Assembly: GCA_016721765.1 (NCBI GenBank) | Contig: JADKHO010000002.1 | Location: forward strand, 62,001 to 126,000 | From: Bacteroidota bacterium | GTDB lineage: Bacteria; Bacteroidota; Bacteroidia; UBA4408 | Direction: 5' to 3' | Length of the DNA: 64,000 bases | In this document: positions 17,519-26,397 of the stretch, piece by piece | Numbering within the stretch: position 1 is the stretch's first letter | Layout of the letters: each line of letters starts with the position of its first letter | Notes under the pieces: generated by a model | The model's database searches: none | What the model was told of the DNA's origin: nothing | The model's input: only the letters and a program-made list of their open reading frames with translations | Made by a program: the position numbers and the translations under genes

Positions 17519-18841
17519 ATGCAAATGCTCTCAAAATATTATATTCTCAAAAGTTTTATTGGCTTTGTTACGCGTAATGCACTACTATTTTTATTATTTT
17601 TTTGCACCAAACTAACAGCCCAAATAACCTATTATACTCCTATCGATTCTATTAGAATTGACAGTACTGATTGGGGTTTTGAAAAATACAGTATTATTAA
17701 AGATTCTATTGGCACAGATGGTTTATTTTATAAAGGTGTTGGTAATTATTACAACAACAATAATCCTACACAAAACAATTCCTGGTTTAAAAGTTCAGAA
17801 TATGATATTGATAAAAGAAAGATAAAATATCGAGTGTGGAATGAAGTCAACGGTGTTAGAAACTATTTCCTTAATGAGAGATTCGCTTATAATGGGAAAG
17901 GATTAAAAACTCATTATTCAAATTCAACAATTAATAGGGAGCAAGACACAAGTTGGATTTACACTGATTTTGATAGTCTACTTTCAATGACCTTCATAGA
18001 CCATGATTTAATTAATAACATTTCCAAAGGGATAAAGTATGACTATGCTTATGATAGTGACAATAAACTATCTCGAATGATTCCAACTATTTTATCTTCA
18101 GGTGTCTGGGTTCAGCAATGGGAATTCAATTATTATTATGGGAATGGTGGCAACTTACCGGAAACACTTTTAGTAAATCACTTAGGAATTCAATATCAAC
18201 GCGATCTTTCTTATAAAAATATAAGCGGTAAGGATTCATTAATTATTAAACAGCTCAAAGACCAATCAACAAATTTGTGGACTACTAAATATTCACATGA
18301 GTATAGCTATGATACAGTTGGAAGGCTCATACGTCATATGGAATGGTATGGCCCCCCTGCAAATTTGGAATCTGAGTCTGAAGAAACATGGATCTATAAT
18401 AATAATAACCAACTGTTAAGAAGGCAGTTTATATATTACGGTGGTGGAGGAAACAGTACTGCTTATACCTATTACTCAAATGGTAGGGTTGCAACATATT
18501 ATTACGGGAATGGTGACTCAATGGGGAATTACGATTACGAAGAACATAATTATCGCTATCTTCCGGTTAGTTTGCCCTCATTAAATGCTTTTGATTTTTT
18601 GATTTATCCTAATCCGGCTACTGATAATATTGAGATTTTGATAAACATCGAACAAAAAGGAATTTGCACTATCAGGCTGTTTAATAGTTTGGGACAAGTT
18701 GTAATTAATCAGCTTACTGAATTGCCATCAGGAAACTCAAGTGTTCACATTCCATTAAATTCAATTACAAAAGGACTTTATCTTATTGGAGTTGATTTTG
18801 GCAAAAGTACCCTGACAAAAAAATTAAGCATAATTAAATAA
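17519..18841 (+). CDS. T9SS-sorted secreted protein with YD-like repeats
   Basis: From the ATG at 17519 (440 residues) the protein begins with a signal peptide (MQMLSKYYILKSFIGF ... LLFLLFFCTKLTAQ). A TTG at 17492 would only add a poor hydrophilic leader. The middle has loosely repeated motifs such as YAYDSDNKLSRM, YSYDTVGRLIRH and WIYNNNNQLLRR, typical of RHS/YD-type or toxin-like beta-structure repeats in secreted Bacteroidota proteins. The last 80 residues (YPNPATDNIEI ... KGLYLIGVD) are a T9SS sorting domain. Expected on the outer surface or released; function unknown. Confidence 0.85.
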   Translation: MQMLSKYYILKSFIGFVTRNALLFLLFFCTKLTAQITYYTPIDSIRIDSTDWGFEKYSIIKDSIGTDGLFYKGVGNYYNNNNPTQNNSWFKSSEYDIDKRKIKYRVWNEVNGVRNYFLNERFAYNGKGLKTHYSNSTINREQDTSWIYTDFDSLLSMTFIDHDLINNISKGIKYDYAYDSDNKLSRMIPTILSSGVWVQQWEFNYYYGNGGNLPETLLVNHLGIQYQRDLSYKNISGKDSLIIKQLKDQSTNLWTTKYSHEYSYDTVGRLIRHMEWYGPPANLESESEETWIYNNNNQLLRRQFIYYGGGGNSTAYTYYSNGRVATYYYGNGDSMGNYDYEEHNYRYLPVSLPSLNAFDFLIYPNPATDNIEILINIEQKGICTIRLFNSLGQVVINQLTELPSGNSSVHIPLNSITKGLYLIGVDFGKSTLTKKLSIIK

Positions 18842-19156
18842 TCCGCACTTTTCATTCGCGTTAGAAACGTGAATGACAAAAGGTAAGTAGAACTTGTAAA
18901 ATGTTAAGTAGTTATGCGTTGCAAACGCGGACGAGTGGGGGAGGTAATTTCTAAGAATAAAGTTAAACGGAAAGGACTTAAATATAGGGATAAGTTAATC
19001 TCCTTAAATCTTCAAATGTGAATTTTAAGCAGCAATAACCCCTATATCTTCTATAAAATGGTTTGATATTTCATCAATAGCTTCTCACTACAATTCTTTT
19101 TCTTGGGTTTGTAGCTGAATCTTTTTAATATCTTTATAGTAACAAACTCTCTAAAA
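18842..19156. other. Intergenic region with REP-like palindrome and leader repeat
   Basis: This 315-bp gap holds GCGTTGCAAACGC at 18916-18928, a short perfect palindrome in a locally GC-richer patch. Such sequences occur in REP-like elements of Bacteroidota, but this is one copy. It also holds the second leader repeat (19030-19077) upstream of the GTG-started gene at 19157. Confidence 0.5.
19030..19077 (+). repeat. Leader repeat, copy 2
   Basis: Second copy of the ~48-bp leader repeat (agcaataacccctatatctt, then ctataaaatggtttgat). It lies about 80 bp before the GTG start at 19157. Confidence 0.75.
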
Positions 19157-20266
19157 GTGCGCAAAATAATATTCTGCCTTGCTTTTCTATTAAATTCACT
19201 GAACACTAACGCTCAAATTAAATTTCTGCGGACAATCGGTGGTGGTGGTAATATCTCCGGCACCTATTTTTGTCTTTGTCATGATAGTGGCTATGCTGTC
19301 TGTGCAGGTTCAGCATTCGGAATCAATGTAATTCGATTTGATAAATATGGAGATACACTTTGGACACGGTTGGTTAAAAATACTATCCTTACTTCAACAA
19401 ACTTTTCATCTCCAAGCTTCATAATACAAACGAAAAATCATGGCTTTGCAATTACTAGCAGGGAAGATGACGCAGCTAGATACTTTCTCTTAGATTCAAC
19501 AGGTGCTTTTTTAAAAGAAAAGGTATGGGGTGGAGAACAATATTTAGGCACCTACTTTGAACTCCATGGCTTAGGCTATGTGGTTAGCCAAAGAGGAACA
19601 GATTGCTGCCCTTCTGACCCTCATGGGTCTTATTTTAAAATGGATACTTCGGATAACTTGATTCTTTATCACTACCTGAATGAAGGTAGTTGTGGGGTTA
19701 ACTCTTTCATAAAATCAAATGATGGTGGATATGTGACTGTTGGTACTTCAGATGTTACAGATTCTTCCTTTATTACTAAATATGAAGGTATTGGTGGTCC
19801 TTGGAAAACTTTTGTTGACGGCACCCCGCTTACAGTGATTGCTTTGTCTAATTCAAATTATCTCATTAATGCCTATTGGCAAGACTCACTAATGCACTAC
19901 CACTATGGTATTATACTCACGGATTCTCTGGGAAATACAATTTGGAAAAAAGACGTGGCATATGCTTATGGTGCAATTATGGCAGAAGTGACAACTCCCG
20001 GCTTAGAGGGCTATGCCTTGTTATTGAGAGATAGTAAACCAAATTCGAACTGGGAAAACAAACAAAATTCTTTCAAATTAATTAAGACTGATACATTAGG
20101 AAACATTTTATGGATAAAACGTTTCGAAGGTGAATTCTCTGAAAGTGGAAGTGCAATGATTGCTTTGAAAGATGGCGGTTTTGCAATTGTTGGTACAACT
20201 ACAAATTATGGTCCTTTCACAAAAATTATATTCTTGAAGACAGACTCAAACGGAAACACACAATGA
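19157..20266 (+). CDS. Secreted propeller-like protein without a sorting domain
   Basis: A 369-residue protein starting with GTG. No in-frame ATG precedes the signal peptide (MRKIIFCLAFLLNSLNTNAQ), so GTG is the likely start. It has SBBP-like repeats (FDKYGDTLWTR, LIKTDTLGNILWIKRFEGE, FLKTDSNGNTQ). The frame ends exactly where a T9SS domain would be expected, and its stop overlaps the ATG of the next gene by 4 bp. That next gene is a related protein that does have the domain. It may be released to the periplasm, or it may be a truncated member of the family. Probably co-transcribed with the next gene. Confidence 0.8.
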   Translation: MRKIIFCLAFLLNSLNTNAQIKFLRTIGGGGNISGTYFCLCHDSGYAVCAGSAFGINVIRFDKYGDTLWTRLVKNTILTSTNFSSPSFIIQTKNHGFAITSREDDAARYFLLDSTGAFLKEKVWGGEQYLGTYFELHGLGYVVSQRGTDCCPSDPHGSYFKMDTSDNLILYHYLNEGSCGVNSFIKSNDGGYVTVGTSDVTDSSFITKYEGIGGPWKTFVDGTPLTVIALSNSNYLINAYWQDSLMHYHYGIILTDSLGNTIWKKDVAYAYGAIMAEVTTPGLEGYALLLRDSKPNSNWENKQNSFKLIKTDTLGNILWIKRFEGEFSESGSAMIALKDGGFAIVGTTTNYGPFTKIIFLKTDSNGNTQ

Positions 20267-21684
20267 AAGATATTGTAAAATTCATATTTTGTTTCTTATT
20301 CTCAGCTTCTTTAAACTGTGAGTCCCAATCTTTATTTCAGCGATACTATTCCGGTGCCAGCGATAATTTCCAAAGCGATATTGTCGCGCTATCGGATAGT
20401 GGATTTTTATTAGCGCGTCAAGCAATTGAAAACCGAAGTGCATTTTTTCAGCTCATACGGCTCAACCAACAAGGTGATACTTTATGGACAAAGTCTGACT
20501 ATGATACTATTTTATCCACCTTTTACTGTATTGTTCCCGCTGGTAATGGAAACTATTATATCGGTGGGACATTCCTACCGGACTCACTCCCTCAATATGG
20601 AGTGGTTGCAAAAATTAACGATTCAGGAAACCTACTTTGGAAAAAGGAATTTAAAGATTCAGTAACTACTATAAGACAAATTACACTTCTGAAGGATGGT
20701 GACCTCCTGCTAAGTTCTGTTTTTTGTAAAAATCCATACTCGCCCCGTGAAAGAAACATCAGGGTTGACTCACTTTTCAATATCAAATGGGCAAAAAACC
20801 TAGGCGAATATAATACCCCTGCAGAAGTTAAAGAAGAAATTAATGGCAATTTGCTGATATCTTCAATAAGATACGGTGGAGGTTCCTCCATAAGCTTCCT
20901 TGACTCAAATGGCAATAGTACAATTGGAATTTACCCTACTTGCTATGTATATCGATCTGCATTCAAGAAAAATGCATTTTGGAAGAATAATGATACCCTG
21001 ATTTCAATACTCACATATTGGCCAGGTCTGCCTAACCAGAACACTCAAGCAGAATACATACTTACAGAAATTAATCAAAATGGACAACCTCTACCCTTTA
21101 AGGTGATAAATGATTCTCTTTTTGATTTTGTGACAATGATTGAGCGGTTACCAAATAAGAATTTTGTTGTTTGCGGAAAAAGAATTAAAAATTTTTTTGA
21201 ATCAGAAATGGTCGTGGTGCTCTTGGATTCTTTATACCACACCATATGGGAAAGATCCATTCACAATTATCCTATTGAATGCGCAATCGCTACTAAAGTT
21301 ACTCAAGATAATAGAATAATTTTACTAGGATCCTATGATACCTATTTTCATACGCTTCATGGCTTTTCAATCACAGCTATAGATTCTACAGGAAATATTA
21401 TTGGAATTCAAAATACTTATGCCAATAACCAACAAAATTGGATGGTTTTTCCAAATCCAGCTGTAGACGAAATTCAATTCCAATTTTTGGGAGAAATTCT
21501 GCAACAAGATAAGTTATGTCTTACTATTTACAATTCAATTGGGCAGTTGGTTCATACAAAAGAAATTCAAAAACTTTCATCCAAAGTATCAACTCAAAAA
21601 TTGAATTCCGGCTATTACTTCTTCAAAATTGAAAGTATTTCAGGAAAGCATTTTGCAAGTGGAAAATTTTCGGTTGAAAAATAA
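20263..21684 (+). CDS. T9SS-sorted secreted propeller-like protein
   Basis: A 473-residue protein with its own signal peptide (MKDIVKFIFCFLFSASLNCE). It has beta-propeller-like repeats related to those of the upstream gene (LIRLNQQGDTLWTKSD, KINDSGNLLWKKEF, ITAIDSTGNIIG). The C-terminal T9SS sorting domain starts at FPNPAVDEIQFQF and ends GKFSVEK. It is translationally coupled to the gene at 19157 by an ATGA overlap. A surface or secreted protein of unknown binding partner. Confidence 0.87.
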   Translation: MKDIVKFIFCFLFSASLNCESQSLFQRYYSGASDNFQSDIVALSDSGFLLARQAIENRSAFFQLIRLNQQGDTLWTKSDYDTILSTFYCIVPAGNGNYYIGGTFLPDSLPQYGVVAKINDSGNLLWKKEFKDSVTTIRQITLLKDGDLLLSSVFCKNPYSPRERNIRVDSLFNIKWAKNLGEYNTPAEVKEEINGNLLISSIRYGGGSSISFLDSNGNSTIGIYPTCYVYRSAFKKNAFWKNNDTLISILTYWPGLPNQNTQAEYILTEINQNGQPLPFKVINDSLFDFVTMIERLPNKNFVVCGKRIKNFFESEMVVVLLDSLYHTIWERSIHNYPIECAIATKVTQDNRIILLGSYDTYFHTLHGFSITAIDSTGNIIGIQNTYANNQQNWMVFPNPAVDEIQFQFLGEILQQDKLCLTIYNSIGQLVHTKEIQKLSSKVSTQKLNSGYYFFKIESISGKHFASGKFSVEK

Positions 21685-21780
21685 AATCATTTTCTCCTTT
21701 ACTAACAAACACCCTTGGTGAATATATATTTTTGGATAAAATGGTTTATTTCTTTTAAGATGTTATAAATAATTTCAAAG

Positions 21781-21827
21781 CAGCAATAACCATAATATTT
21801 TATGGAAAATGGTTCGATATTTCATCC
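21781..21827 (+). repeat. Leader repeat, copy 3
   Basis: Third copy (cagcaataaccataatattt, then atggttcgatatttcatcc). Similarity to copy 1 continues downstream for about 70 bp (agcc-acaaa-ga-tgag-gc and ttattcyc-cttt). This copy precedes no intact gene. Confidence 0.75.
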
Positions 21828-21852
21828 ATGAAGCCTACAAAAACAGAATGAG

Positions 21853-22017
21853 TGCGAAAAGTAATTATTCTCTTTTTGTTTTTTCTTATTCTCATGTTTA
21901 TTCGCGCATTGATACCTTACTATATTGAAGAATTTATACTTGTTAAAAGAATTAAATCAGAACTGATTAAGTTCGATTTTAGTCCGGTTGGCTCCACAAC
22001 CTTTAACCGTAAGTAGC
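21853..22017 (+). pseudogene. Orphan signal-peptide ORF, probable 5' remnant of a secreted-protein gene
   Basis: A GTG-started frame of 54 residues begins MRKVIILFLFFLILMFIRAL, closely like the GTG-started signal peptide of the gene at 19157 (MRKIIFCLAFLL). It runs on for 34 unremarkable residues and stops inside a terminator hairpin. It has the same leader repeat upstream. It is best read as the 5' remnant of a deleted paralogue. A genuine small secreted or membrane peptide cannot be excluded. Confidence 0.4.
21969..21998 (+). other. Conserved motif TTCGA-TTT-GTCC-TTGGCTCCAC, copy 1
   Basis: The stretch reads aagttcgattttagtccggt then tggctccaca. Nearly the same stretch occurs at 30508-30538, and both copies sit just before a rho-independent terminator. 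It resembles the 3' end of a tRNA or tmRNA but has no matching upstream cloverleaf. It may be the tail of a small RNA. Confidence 0.5.
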
Positions 22018-22046
22018 TATTTATTAGTTATTTACGGTTTTTGTTT
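22005..22046 (+). terminator. Rho-independent terminator
   Basis: A perfect 8-bp stem AACCGTAA / TTACGGTT (22005-22012 and 22032-22039) followed by a T run and TTGTTTT. Confidence 0.75.
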
Positions 22047-22146
22047 TGTGTGTTTTCCCCACATTTCCCAGTATAGTTCTTTATTGTCCTTTTATGTAAA
22101 CTTGCAAGTTCTCTATTGAAAACATTTGTTTAACCTTTTACTAAAA

Positions 22147-23931
22147 TTAGGCAATGGTTCCTGCTTTTAATTTTGCTCTGTAGCTTGAAAACACACTCGA
22201 CTTAGAAATGAAACCAATGTATAAACCATTGTCAATAACCGGCAAATTCCAAGCTCCGGTTTCATCGAATTTTTTCATTACCGATTCCATTGTTTGAGTA
22301 GACGATAGCAGTGCCGGTGGGTTGGTCATTAATTCTTTGGCTGTTACTTTAGAGTACATATCATTCTTAAACATTATATCGCGGATATTATCAAGAATGA
22401 TAATACCTAACAATTTATTTTTATCATTGGTAACAGGGAAAATATTCCTTTTAGATTTAGAGATAATTTCAACTAAATGGCCCAAAGTGTCATCGGGATT
22501 TATTTTTTGAAAATTGGTTTCGACCAAATTCGTTGTTCGAATAGTTGTTAAAATATTATGATCTCTGTCATATGTGAAAATTTTCCCGCTTTGACCTAGC
22601 TTTTTAGTATCCATTGAATAGGTTTCAAAGTATTTTGAAATTGCATAACTGATGGAAGAAACAATCATTAACGGAATCATTAAAGTGTATCCTCCTGTTA
22701 TCTCTGCGATTAAGAATATTGCGGTAAGTGGAGCATGATAAAGACCACTGAGTATTCCGGCCATGCCAACAAGTGTGAAATTGCTTTCAGGCAAATTAGT
22801 TAGGTGCAAGAGATTTAAAAGGTGTGAAACAAAGAATCCCAGGTAGGAACCAACAAAAAGAGCTGGGGCAAAATTTCCACCATTTCCGCCACTTCCTAAG
22901 GTTAAGGCAGTTGCTATGGCTTTTACAAATATTAAAACTCCAACCATTACTAAAACAAACCATTCATTGCTTTTATAATTTTGAAAAAAACTATGGTCCA
23001 ATAAATTCTGCGGTTTTTGCATTGCAAGCATTTTAATGCTTTGATAGCCTTCGCCAAAAAGAGATGGAAAAATAAAAAGTAAAAATGCTAAAGCGATTCC
23101 ACCAATTGCTACATTTAAATAAACTGAGTTAATAGATTTACTAAATAAGCCTTCTATTTTGCTAAAAACTCTGGAATGATACACTGAAATTAAACCGGCA
23201 AGCAAGCCTAAAAGAATATAAAACGGAACATTGTTATAATTAAAAGGTTGCTGCAACTTGAAGGATAATAAAATATTATCTTGAAGAATAATTTCAGAAA
23301 TAAGAGCACCGGTTGCTGCAGAAATAATGAGTGGTGTAAATGCTGAAATACTAATATCAATAAGTAAAACCTCAAGGGCGAAGAGGACTCCTGCAATAGG
23401 AGCATTAAATGCTGCCCCGATACCGGCAGCAATTCCGCATGCTAGCAATAAGGTACGTTCTTTATAATTAAGATGATAAGTTTTAGAATAATTTGCCCCA
23501 AAGGCAGCACCAGTTATCACAATGGGTGCCTCTAGCCCTGCAGACCCACCAAAGCCAACAGTTAATGAACTCGTTAAAATTTGAGCATACATTTGTTCTT
23601 TGGGAACAAAACTTGATTTTTTTGCAATTGAATAATGAATTTGAGAAATACCTTTATCTAATTTCCCTTTAAATATTCTCTGCACCAACCACACTGTTAG
23701 GAATATCCCCAAGGTAGGTAGTGCAATAAAAATATATTTGTTATGCCCAAAATGATTATAGGTAGCAGCCACAAAAATATAATGAACGAATGTTTTTAAA
23801 ACAATTGCAGCTAGTCCGACGGAAAGGCCAACAAGAACGCTCGATAACAAAATGAATTGTTTCTTATTGAGACGTAATTGTGTCCATTCAATAATTTGAT
23901 GAATTCTTTTTATTACCTGAATAAATCTCAT
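22147..23931 (-). CDS. ClC-family chloride channel/transporter with CBS domains
   Basis: A 594-residue protein. About ten membrane segments (residues 25-425) carry ClC signatures: GSAGLEAPIV with the conserved gating glutamate, GIAAGIGAAFNAPIAGVLFA, and GSGGNGGNFAPALFVGSY. Two CBS domains follow at the C-terminus (about residues 460-590; TLGHLVEIISKSKRNIFPV and TMESVMKKFDETGAWNLPV), which usually bind adenine nucleotides and gate the channel. It moves chloride or other anions across the inner membrane. It starts 9 bp after the cation/proton antiporter gene, so it is the second gene of a two-gene ion-homeostasis operon. Confidence 0.93.
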   Translation of the reverse strand: MRFIQVIKRIHQIIEWTQLRLNKKQFILLSSVLVGLSVGLAAIVLKTFVHYIFVAATYNHFGHNKYIFIALPTLGIFLTVWLVQRIFKGKLDKGISQIHYSIAKKSSFVPKEQMYAQILTSSLTVGFGGSAGLEAPIVITGAAFGANYSKTYHLNYKERTLLLACGIAAGIGAAFNAPIAGVLFALEVLLIDISISAFTPLIISAATGALISEIILQDNILLSFKLQQPFNYNNVPFYILLGLLAGLISVYHSRVFSKIEGLFSKSINSVYLNVAIGGIALAFLLFIFPSLFGEGYQSIKMLAMQKPQNLLDHSFFQNYKSNEWFVLVMVGVLIFVKAIATALTLGSGGNGGNFAPALFVGSYLGFFVSHLLNLLHLTNLPESNFTLVGMAGILSGLYHAPLTAIFLIAEITGGYTLMIPLMIVSSISYAISKYFETYSMDTKKLGQSGKIFTYDRDHNILTTIRTTNLVETNFQKINPDDTLGHLVEIISKSKRNIFPVTNDKNKLLGIIILDNIRDIMFKNDMYSKVTAKELMTNPPALLSSTQTMESVMKKFDETGAWNLPVIDNGLYIGFISKSSVFSSYRAKLKAGTIA

Positions 23932-23940
23932 TGGATAAGC

Positions 23941-25170
23941 TTACTTTAATTTTTGGGCTAATTTGCCAACCGTTAGACCTTGAACAAGAATTGAAAAACA
24001 TACAATAATATAAGTAGCGGTTACCCAAATATCTTTATCCATATTGGGCTGAATAGATAGCGCTAGGGCAATTGAAATACCACCTCTCAGTCCTCCCCAG
24101 GTGAGAATAATTAAAACCTTCTGATTCATTTTTTCGTTGATATGAACAAAAAATGCAGGAATAAAAATTGAAAAATACCTGGTGATAATGCTTATAATAA
24201 CCATGAGCAAGGACGCAAAAATCAAAGTTGCATTTGATTTAATCAGCAAGAGTTCAAGTCCCATGATAACAAAAAGTATTGCGTTCAAAATTTCATCAAC
24301 GAGTTCCCAAAATTTATCCACGTATTCAGTAGTAATTTTTGACATACCAAAATCTCTTGCTTTATTGCCCGTAATAATTCCTGCTGCAACCATTGCCAAG
24401 GGACCTGATACATGTAGGTAATGTGCCAGTGTGTAGCCTCCCATAACCATGGCCAATGTAATTAAAACTTCAACTTGGTAATTATCAATACTCGCTATAA
24501 GTTTAAAGCTTATCCATCCAATTGCAAGTCCTAAAATTAGGCCTCCCAAAGCTTCCTGTCCAAACAGCAGCAAAACGTTAGAAATGGTAATGTTTGCATT
24601 TGGCACAGCAAATTGAAGAATTGTAATGAACACAACAACGGCAACTCCATCATTAAAAAGTGATTCTCCCGCCATTTTTGTTTCCAATGATTTTGAAACA
24701 CCAGCACTTTTAAGAATACTCAAAACAGCAATTGGATCAGTTGGTGAAATTAAAGCTCCAAATAAGAGTGAATGAATTATTTGAACTTTAATTCCTAAAA
24801 AATTAAATAAGTAAAACGTTGAAAAGCCAATTACGAATGTGCTTATTAAAACGCTGACAGTTGATAAAAGTAGAATGTTCAGCTTTTCCGATTTTAAATC
24901 AGCGAATTTTACATGTATTGCACCTGCAAAGAGCATGAAACTCAACAGACCTTCAAGTAACAAATCACTAAAATTGATTCCCAATAACTCTGTTGCAATT
25001 TTTTGCTTGATTGAAGGAAAGAAATTCCCAACTACTAATACAAGTATCGAGAGCCCAAGAGACATAAGCATCAAACCAATGGAGGCTGGCAATTTCAAAA
25101 AACGAAAATTCAAGTAAGCAAACGCTGCTGATATTACAATTATTAAGGAAATTAAGTGAAAAATATCCAT
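23941..25170 (-). CDS. CPA1-type Na+/H+ antiporter (NhaP-like)
   Basis: A 409-residue membrane protein with about 12 hydrophobic segments. It carries the CPA1 landmarks: GALISPTDPIAVLSILKSAG, then GESLFNDGVAVVVF with the ND pair of the ion site, and WGGLRGGISIALAL. It exchanges sodium or potassium for protons in the inner membrane. The length fits short bacterial CPA1 members without a regulatory tail. First gene of an operon with the ClC gene (9 bp gap); a CAAATATA box (TAnnTTTG on the minus strand) at 25184-25191 is a possible -7 element. Confidence 0.93.
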   Translation of the reverse strand: MDIFHLISLIIVISAAFAYLNFRFLKLPASIGLMLMSLGLSILVLVVGNFFPSIKQKIATELLGINFSDLLLEGLLSFMLFAGAIHVKFADLKSEKLNILLLSTVSVLISTFVIGFSTFYLFNFLGIKVQIIHSLLFGALISPTDPIAVLSILKSAGVSKSLETKMAGESLFNDGVAVVVFITILQFAVPNANITISNVLLLFGQEALGGLILGLAIGWISFKLIASIDNYQVEVLITLAMVMGGYTLAHYLHVSGPLAMVAAGIITGNKARDFGMSKITTEYVDKFWELVDEILNAILFVIMGLELLLIKSNATLIFASLLMVIISIITRYFSIFIPAFFVHINEKMNQKVLIILTWGGLRGGISIALALSIQPNMDKDIWVTATYIIVCFSILVQGLTVGKLAQKLK

Positions 25171-25534
25171 TTTGAATTTTCGTCAAATATACATCTAAAT
25201 TGAAGTAGAGTATATTTATTGAATTGGTACTGTTCTTTATTTCCTTGAACTGTTTTCCTGCGCTTTTGAGTATACCCTTAACTGCTCTATCTAAAGTAAA
25301 TTCATAGCTATCTTCCTTTGCTTTAGCATTCGTACTTTCGTTTCCACAAGTTAATGTAATTTAGCAAAACAGGTTGTTGTAATCTAAATCGGGGCATTTT
25401 TATAAAACAACAGCTGCTTGTAGTATCATTACATTATATTGTAGGAGAATTTTGCAGTTCTTGCATACTAACTCTATGAGATCATTATATATTTTAATGT
25501 TTAGTGCGTGCAGATTAATTACGATAAAGTATCT
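25171..25534. other. Intergenic region upstream of the antiporter operon
   Basis: This 364-bp AT-rich gap lies between the UspA stop and the antiporter start. A loose palindrome TTTGA-N7-TCAAA lies at 25171-25187, overlapping the candidate -7 box. No open frame, RNA or repeat was recognised. Confidence 0.45.
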
Positions 25535-26386
25535 TCATTCTTGAACAGGTACACATAGTACAGGGATTCCTGAATGGTTTACCAATTTTCTATCCGGTTT
25601 TAATTTAAAATCCTTGTCAGTGCCATGGTTTTTGCTTGCAACAACAGTTATAATATCTGCATATTCAGAGTTCGCAAATTTCAGAATCTCATCAGCATAA
25701 TTATCTCCATGTGAAAGGGTTAAAGAACTTGAAATACCCTCATCTGCAAATATTTTTTGTAGGTTATTTCCTTTTATCCTCATAATCGACATATTTGAAA
25801 TTAAGTGACTATCAGTATACCCAAAAAGCAATATTGTTGCATTAACTATTTTTGCAAGAACCATCACTTGTTCAATTTTTTTAAGGGTGAGGAGATTGTC
25901 ATTAAAGGGGAAGACTATTTTTTTGAAATTGCATTTATTGGAATTTAAACTAAAAGTTAATACCGGTACTAGTGCGGTATCTACAACATTAAATGCGGTG
26001 CTTCCAAATAACCATTCCTTTAGTCCAGTTGTGCCATTTGAACCCATTACAATTAAATCTGCATCATAAGTATATACGGCTTGAATTATATTATCGAAAA
26101 CATTACCACTATACGATGCGATTTCTATTTCAATATTATGTTCTTTCACAAGTTTATCAGACATGAATTTGAGGTTTGCCTTTGAATCATCGTTCATTTG
26201 GGTAATGATATAACCCGTGGAAAGCATGTCTATCGGTGAAACAAAAACAGGAGATTCGACAACATGAAGAAGTACAACTTTTGCAAAAGACTTTTTTGAA
26301 AGTGAAATCGCATGAATTAATGCATTTTGAGCAGTTTCTGAAAAGTCAGTAGGCACAAGAATGGTATTTAGTTTAAAATTTTTCAT
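25535..26386 (-). CDS. Tandem UspA universal stress protein
   Basis: A 283-residue protein with two Usp domains (about 1-145 and 150-283). The first starts LNTILVPTDFSETAQNALIH and ends with the nucleotide loop VMGSNGTTGLKEWLFGST, which matches the G-x2-G-x9-G(S/T) ATP-binding pattern. The second domain is more diverged and lacks a clear loop (TVVASKNHGTDK). Double Usp proteins are common in Bacteroidota, often near Crp/Fnr regulators and ion transporters. It lies 11 bp after the GNAT-nitrilase gene and is probably transcribed with it from the promoter at 28.06 kb. Confidence 0.92.
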   Translation of the reverse strand: MKNFKLNTILVPTDFSETAQNALIHAISLSKKSFAKVVLLHVVESPVFVSPIDMLSTGYIITQMNDDSKANLKFMSDKLVKEHNIEIEIASYSGNVFDNIIQAVYTYDADLIVMGSNGTTGLKEWLFGSTAFNVVDTALVPVLTFSLNSNKCNFKKIVFPFNDNLLTLKKIEQVMVLAKIVNATILLFGYTDSHLISNMSIMRIKGNNLQKIFADEGISSSLTLSHGDNYADEILKFANSEYADIITVVASKNHGTDKDFKLKPDRKLVNHSGIPVLCVPVQE

Positions 26387-26397
26387 GGTATTTCATC

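Larger units (their letters stand above)
21685..22146. other. Intergenic region with a leader repeat, orphan signal peptide, conserved motif and terminator
   Basis: This 462-bp gap contains no full gene. In order it holds leader repeat copy 3, a 55-codon GTG frame that looks like the start of a lost secreted protein, a motif shared with the 30.5-kb region, and a hairpin terminator. Each is listed separately where it can be supported. Confidence 0.55.

Noticed and set aside
21969..21998. Possible tRNA or tmRNA 3' end
   Set aside because: The T-arm does not pair correctly (the base after the loop is not C) and no acceptor or anticodon arms lie upstream.
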